In this document: positions 5,251-7,695 of the stretch, in pieces
How positions within the stretch are numbered: the first letter of the stretch is position 1
How the letters are laid out: the number at the start of each line of letters is the position of its first letter
Assembly (NCBI GenBank): GCA_003153955.1
Contig: PMCB01000052.1
Location: forward strand, 24,724 to 32,418
Source of the DNA: Dehalococcoidia bacterium
Lineage (GTDB): Bacteria; Chloroflexota; Dehalococcoidia; Dehalococcoidales; Fen-1064
Direction of reading: 5' to 3'
DNA length: 7,695 nt
Notes under the pieces: model-generated
Told to the model about the DNA's origin: nothing
Database searches by the model: none
Seen by the model: only the letters and a program-made list of their open reading frames with translations
Program-made: the position numbers and the translations under genes

Positions 5251-7475
5251 CAGGCGAGTTCCTCCTTGGACAGTTGAGACAGCGCAATTTCCTGGTAGAC
5301 CTTGCAGTTTTTCATCAGGTCCCGATGAGTACCGACACCCGCAATCTCACCGTTATCCAGCACTACAATCTGTTCAGCGCCCATAATCGTGCTGACCCGC
5401 TGGGTGACAATGAGTACCGTGGCATCGCCCGTCTCTTTTTTCAAGGCTTTTCTAAGAGCCATATCGGTCTTAAAATCGAGCGCCGATAAACTGTCGTCAA
5501 AAATATAAATTTCCGGTTTCTTGGCCAGCGCCCGGGCAATAGCCAATCTTTGCTTCTGTCCGCCCGAAAGGTTAGTCCCGCCCTGGGATACGAGCGTTTG
5601 ATAACCCTTTTCGCTTTCCTTGATAATATCCGTGGCCTGGGCAATTTCGGCGTATTTAGCTACTTCCTCCGCGGTGGCATTTTCATTGCCGTATTTGATA
5701 TTGCTTTCAATGGTGCCGGAGAAAAGCACAGCTTTTTGGGCCACGTAACCGATTTTGTCCCGTAAATTATGCTGGGTCACTTTTTTCACATCCACCCCAT
5801 CGACGAGGACGGCACCGCCGGTAGCGTCGTAGAAACGTGGGATGAGGTTGATCAAAGTAGTTTTACCGCTGCCGGTACTGCCAATCACCGCCGTGGTCTG
5901 GCCGGGTTTGGCGGTAAAGGTGATATGTTTCAGCACATCATCCTCAGCACCCGGATAACGGAAGGCCACATCCTTAAATTCGATAACCCCCTTCAGGTCA
6001 CTGCGGAAATTTTCCGGTTTCGCCGGGTCGACGATGACCGGCTCGGTTTCCAGTACTTCACTGATTCTGACCGCGGACACACTGGCACGCGGAATCATGA
6101 TAAAAACAATCGATATCATCAGGAAGGCAAAGATGATAAGCACGGCATACTGCATGAAAGCCATCAGGTTACCGACCTGCATCGTACCGGCATTAACCTC
6201 ATGGGCGCCGACCCAGATGATGAGAATCATCACTGCGTTCAGCAGGAACATCATCGTCGGCATCAGGAATACCAGCACCGCACGGTTAACAAACAGGCTC
6301 GTTTTAGTCAGGTCCTGATTGGCTTTGTCAAACCTTGCTTCCTCGTGTTTCTGCGCATTAAATGCGCGGATGACCATGAGGCCGGTGAGTTGTTCGCGCA
6401 TCACCAGGCTGAGTTTATCAATCAGCGCCTGCATCGAGCGGAATTTGGGCAGGACGATCAGGAACATCACCACCATGATGGTAATCAGCGCGCCGACGGC
6501 CGCCCCGATAATCCAGAGCATCGAGTTGGCGGAGCCGAGTACTTTGAAGATACCGCCGATACCGATGATTGGAGCATAGAAAACAATCCGGAACAGCATC
6601 ACCAGCAGCATTTGTATTTGCGTGATGTCGTTAGTCGACCTTGTGATTAACGAAGCAGTAGAGAACTTGTCAAATTCCGTATTGGAAAAACTCTCGACCC
6701 GGACGAACAATTGCTTACGCATGTTCCGTCCGACTCCGGCGGCAATCCGCGCCGAGATATAGCCTACAGTCACCGAACAGGCAGCGCTGGCCAGGGTAAT
6801 GAGCACCATAATTTCCCCAATATTGAAAAGATACCGGTGCTGAATAGTGCCGGTGTTCATACCGAGGGCCTTGTATTCTATCGTAAGGTAAGCCACCGAA
6901 TATTCAGTCAAAAGGTCCGGCGCGATGGCATTGATTTGTGTTTGAGCAGCACCTTGCAAGGCGGCCTGTTGGGCAGGCGGCAACTGTGCGAGTACCGCGA
7001 AGGGATCCTGACCGGCAGTATATGGTATTCCGAATTGTGCGAAAGTCGCTGCGGCGTTTTGCTCCAGGTTGGCTACTACCGGCAGACTATGGGAAAAAAT
7101 TGTATTGAGGGAGGCAATTTCTTTTTTATTGGTGGTATTGATTTTGTAAATATTTTCATTCGCCAGTTGCGGATAAGTTTTCACATATTTAGCATAATCG
7201 GAGGCAGAAAGAGATTGCTTATCAAGCACGATATAGTCGCCCTTAATCTGGTTTATCTGATCCGAAGTCAGAAAAATACTGATGTGATTGAATTCGGTAA
7301 CACTGACAGCCTCCGGCACAGCGTTCGCGATACCGTTCTGCTGAATACCGATGTTCACAATATTTGCCATGTAGCCGGGCAACGACAGGTCCAGCATCGC
7401 CTGGGCAAACAAAAGGACAAATATAAAAATAATTGCCCAAACGAAAGGCTTGAGATGCTTAAAAAGTTTTGTCAT
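5250..7475 (-). CDS. ABC exporter half-transporter, degenerate-site subunit with large outer domain
   Basis: A 741-residue permease-ATPase fusion, about 150 residues longer than typical half-exporters. TM1 is at about 11-31. A stretch of about 180 hydrophilic residues (36-214) follows, placed outside the membrane, then TM2 (215-242), TM3-TM4 (289-343), TM5-TM6 (397-461) and the ATPase: Walker A GSTGSGKTT (532-540), Q-loop Gln580, perfect signature LSGGQ (636-640), Walker B IYIFDD (656-661). Asp661 stands where the catalytic Glu should be, and the switch His is Gln692. Both changes mark the non-hydrolysing, degenerate site of heterodimeric exporters, complementary to the partner encoded next. 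GGAGG at 7487-7491 lies 11 nt before the ATG. The gene follows the MarR-type gene by 64 nt with no terminator between, so MarR-controlled expression is likely. Confidence 0.93.
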   Translation of the reverse strand: MTKLFKHLKPFVWAIIFIFVLLFAQAMLDLSLPGYMANIVNIGIQQNGIANAVPEAVSVTEFNHISIFLTSDQINQIKGDYIVLDKQSLSASDYAKYVKTYPQLANENIYKINTTNKKEIASLNTIFSHSLPVVANLEQNAAATFAQFGIPYTAGQDPFAVLAQLPPAQQAALQGAAQTQINAIAPDLLTEYSVAYLTIEYKALGMNTGTIQHRYLFNIGEIMVLITLASAACSVTVGYISARIAAGVGRNMRKQLFVRVESFSNTEFDKFSTASLITRSTNDITQIQMLLVMLFRIVFYAPIIGIGGIFKVLGSANSMLWIIGAAVGALITIMVVMFLIVLPKFRSMQALIDKLSLVMREQLTGLMVIRAFNAQKHEEARFDKANQDLTKTSLFVNRAVLVFLMPTMMFLLNAVMILIIWVGAHEVNAGTMQVGNLMAFMQYAVLIIFAFLMISIVFIMIPRASVSAVRISEVLETEPVIVDPAKPENFRSDLKGVIEFKDVAFRYPGAEDDVLKHITFTAKPGQTTAVIGSTGSGKTTLINLIPRFYDATGGAVLVDGVDVKKVTQHNLRDKIGYVAQKAVLFSGTIESNIKYGNENATAEEVAKYAEIAQATDIIKESEKGYQTLVSQGGTNLSGGQKQRLAIARALAKKPEIYIFDDSLSALDFKTDMALRKALKKETGDATVLIVTQRVSTIMGAEQIVVLDNGEIAGVGTHRDLMKNCKVYQEIALSQLSKEELA
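6834..7370 (-). other. Extracytoplasmic insert between TM1 and TM2 of the upstream ABC subunit
   Basis: Residues 36-214 of the 741-residue subunit. The segment is hydrophilic, contains no cysteine and is rich in Ala and Gln in its second half (about 140-185). By topology it lies outside the membrane, since the N-terminus and ATPase must be inside. I recognise no named domain. Long TM1-TM2 inserts following a motif like NIGIQQNGI..AVPEA occur, as I recall, in a subset of Firmicutes and Chloroflexota exporters. Confidence 0.6.
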
Positions 7476-7539
7476 TTATGAAAGTTCCTCCAAATCAACT
7501 ATGAAAAAAGCCTGGTTAACGGATGATAAAATGTAATCT

Positions 7540-7695
7540 TTATAATTTGCCGATGGTGTTCCTTAATGTTTCCAGCGCGGCTGACATCTGAGACAGTTCC
7601 TCCGGGGTCAGGGTCGACAATATCTTTTTTGTATTTTCCTTCGTCTTTTGCTTCATTTCCCGGCCTAACAAGCGACCTTTATCCGTGAGAAACAG
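7540..7695 (-). CDS. MarR-family transcriptional regulator, C-terminal 51 residues, cut by window edge
   Basis: Only the end of the gene is present, terminating in TAA at 7540-7542. The visible residues begin LFLTDKGRLLGREM and end in LTPEELSQMSAALETLRNTIGKL. This is the typical MarR ending: the last wing strand, the (L)T-x-KG-R motif starting helix 5, and the LTPEE segment starting helix 6, which together form the dimerisation region. MarR proteins are usually ligand-relieved repressors, often of adjacent drug-efflux genes. Here the two ABC exporter genes follow 64 nt downstream on the same strand without a terminator, so this protein probably controls its own operon; the operator would lie outside the window. 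The recognition helix is not visible, so the family call rests on this C-terminal pattern and on context. Confidence 0.8.
   Translation of the reverse strand: MFLTDKGRLLGREMKQKTKENTKKILSTLTPEELSQMSAALETLRNTIGKL

Noticed and set aside
5769..6650. Long plus-strand open frame of 293 codons
   Set aside because: It lies wholly antisense to the ABC exporter subunit at 5250-7475. Its product is rich in His and Asp, with no recognisable motif, as expected from reading membrane-protein codons backwards.
6711..7481. Plus-strand open frame of 256 codons
   Set aside because: Antisense to the N-terminal part of the same ABC gene; no domain is recognised and the real gene on the other strand explains the sequence.
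7476..7539. Separate promoter or operator between the MarR-type gene and the first ABC gene
   Set aside because: No convincing -10/-35 pair, clear inverted repeat or terminator was found in the 64-nt gap; co-transcription from an upstream promoter is simpler.

Overview
The window looks like ordinary bacterial chromosome of roughly balanced GC. Shine-Dalgarno sites are of the AGGAGG type and two promoters have extended -10 boxes (TGn-TATAAT). Nothing fixes the taxon. The MarR + paired ABC exporter operon, the AraC/GyrI regulator, the HAD-like conserved hypothetical and the GGATCCCGATCCC...CGGGATGG dispersed repeats would fit an anaerobic Chloroflexota (Dehalococcoidia-like) or Firmicutes-like genome; this is a low-confidence guess. 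No plasmid, phage, transposase or CRISPR signal was seen.

Layout. At the left edge (1-689, minus) is the N-terminal part of an M32 (Taq-type) metallocarboxypeptidase. It has its own extended -10 promoter and a short leader that can fold into an H-type pseudoknot over the ribosome-binding site. A palindrome at 792-812 separates it from a 169-residue HAD-like conserved protein (839-1348, minus) whose motif I has lost both catalytic aspartates. Divergent from that is an AraC-type regulator fused to a GyrI-like ligand-binding domain (1523-2416, plus). A strong internal Shine-Dalgarno site could also make the GyrI domain alone. A GNAT acetyltransferase follows (2491-3117, minus), probably translated from a leaderless mRNA and flanked by two diverged copies of a 48-49 bp palindromic repeat.

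The right half is one minus-strand operon: the end of a MarR-family regulator (7540-7695), then two ABC exporter half-transporters (7475-5250 and 5250-3361) joined by a TGATG stop/start overlap, ending at a strong hairpin terminator (3303-3334). Their motifs are complementary. The upstream subunit has Walker B Asp-Asp and a Gln switch residue but a perfect LSGGQ; the downstream subunit has Walker B Asp-Glu and a switch His but a degraded ISQGQ signature. They should form a heterodimer with one consensus and one degenerate ATP site, the usual design of heterodimeric multidrug exporters, here probably controlled by the MarR protein. The upstream subunit also carries a domain of about 180 residues outside the membrane between TM1 and TM2.

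The least ordinary signals are non-coding: the predicted pseudoknot in the peptidase leader, a perfect 15-bp inverted duplication of the end of the second ABC gene on the far side of its terminator, and the repeat pair around the GNAT gene. I see no clearly new multi-gene system.
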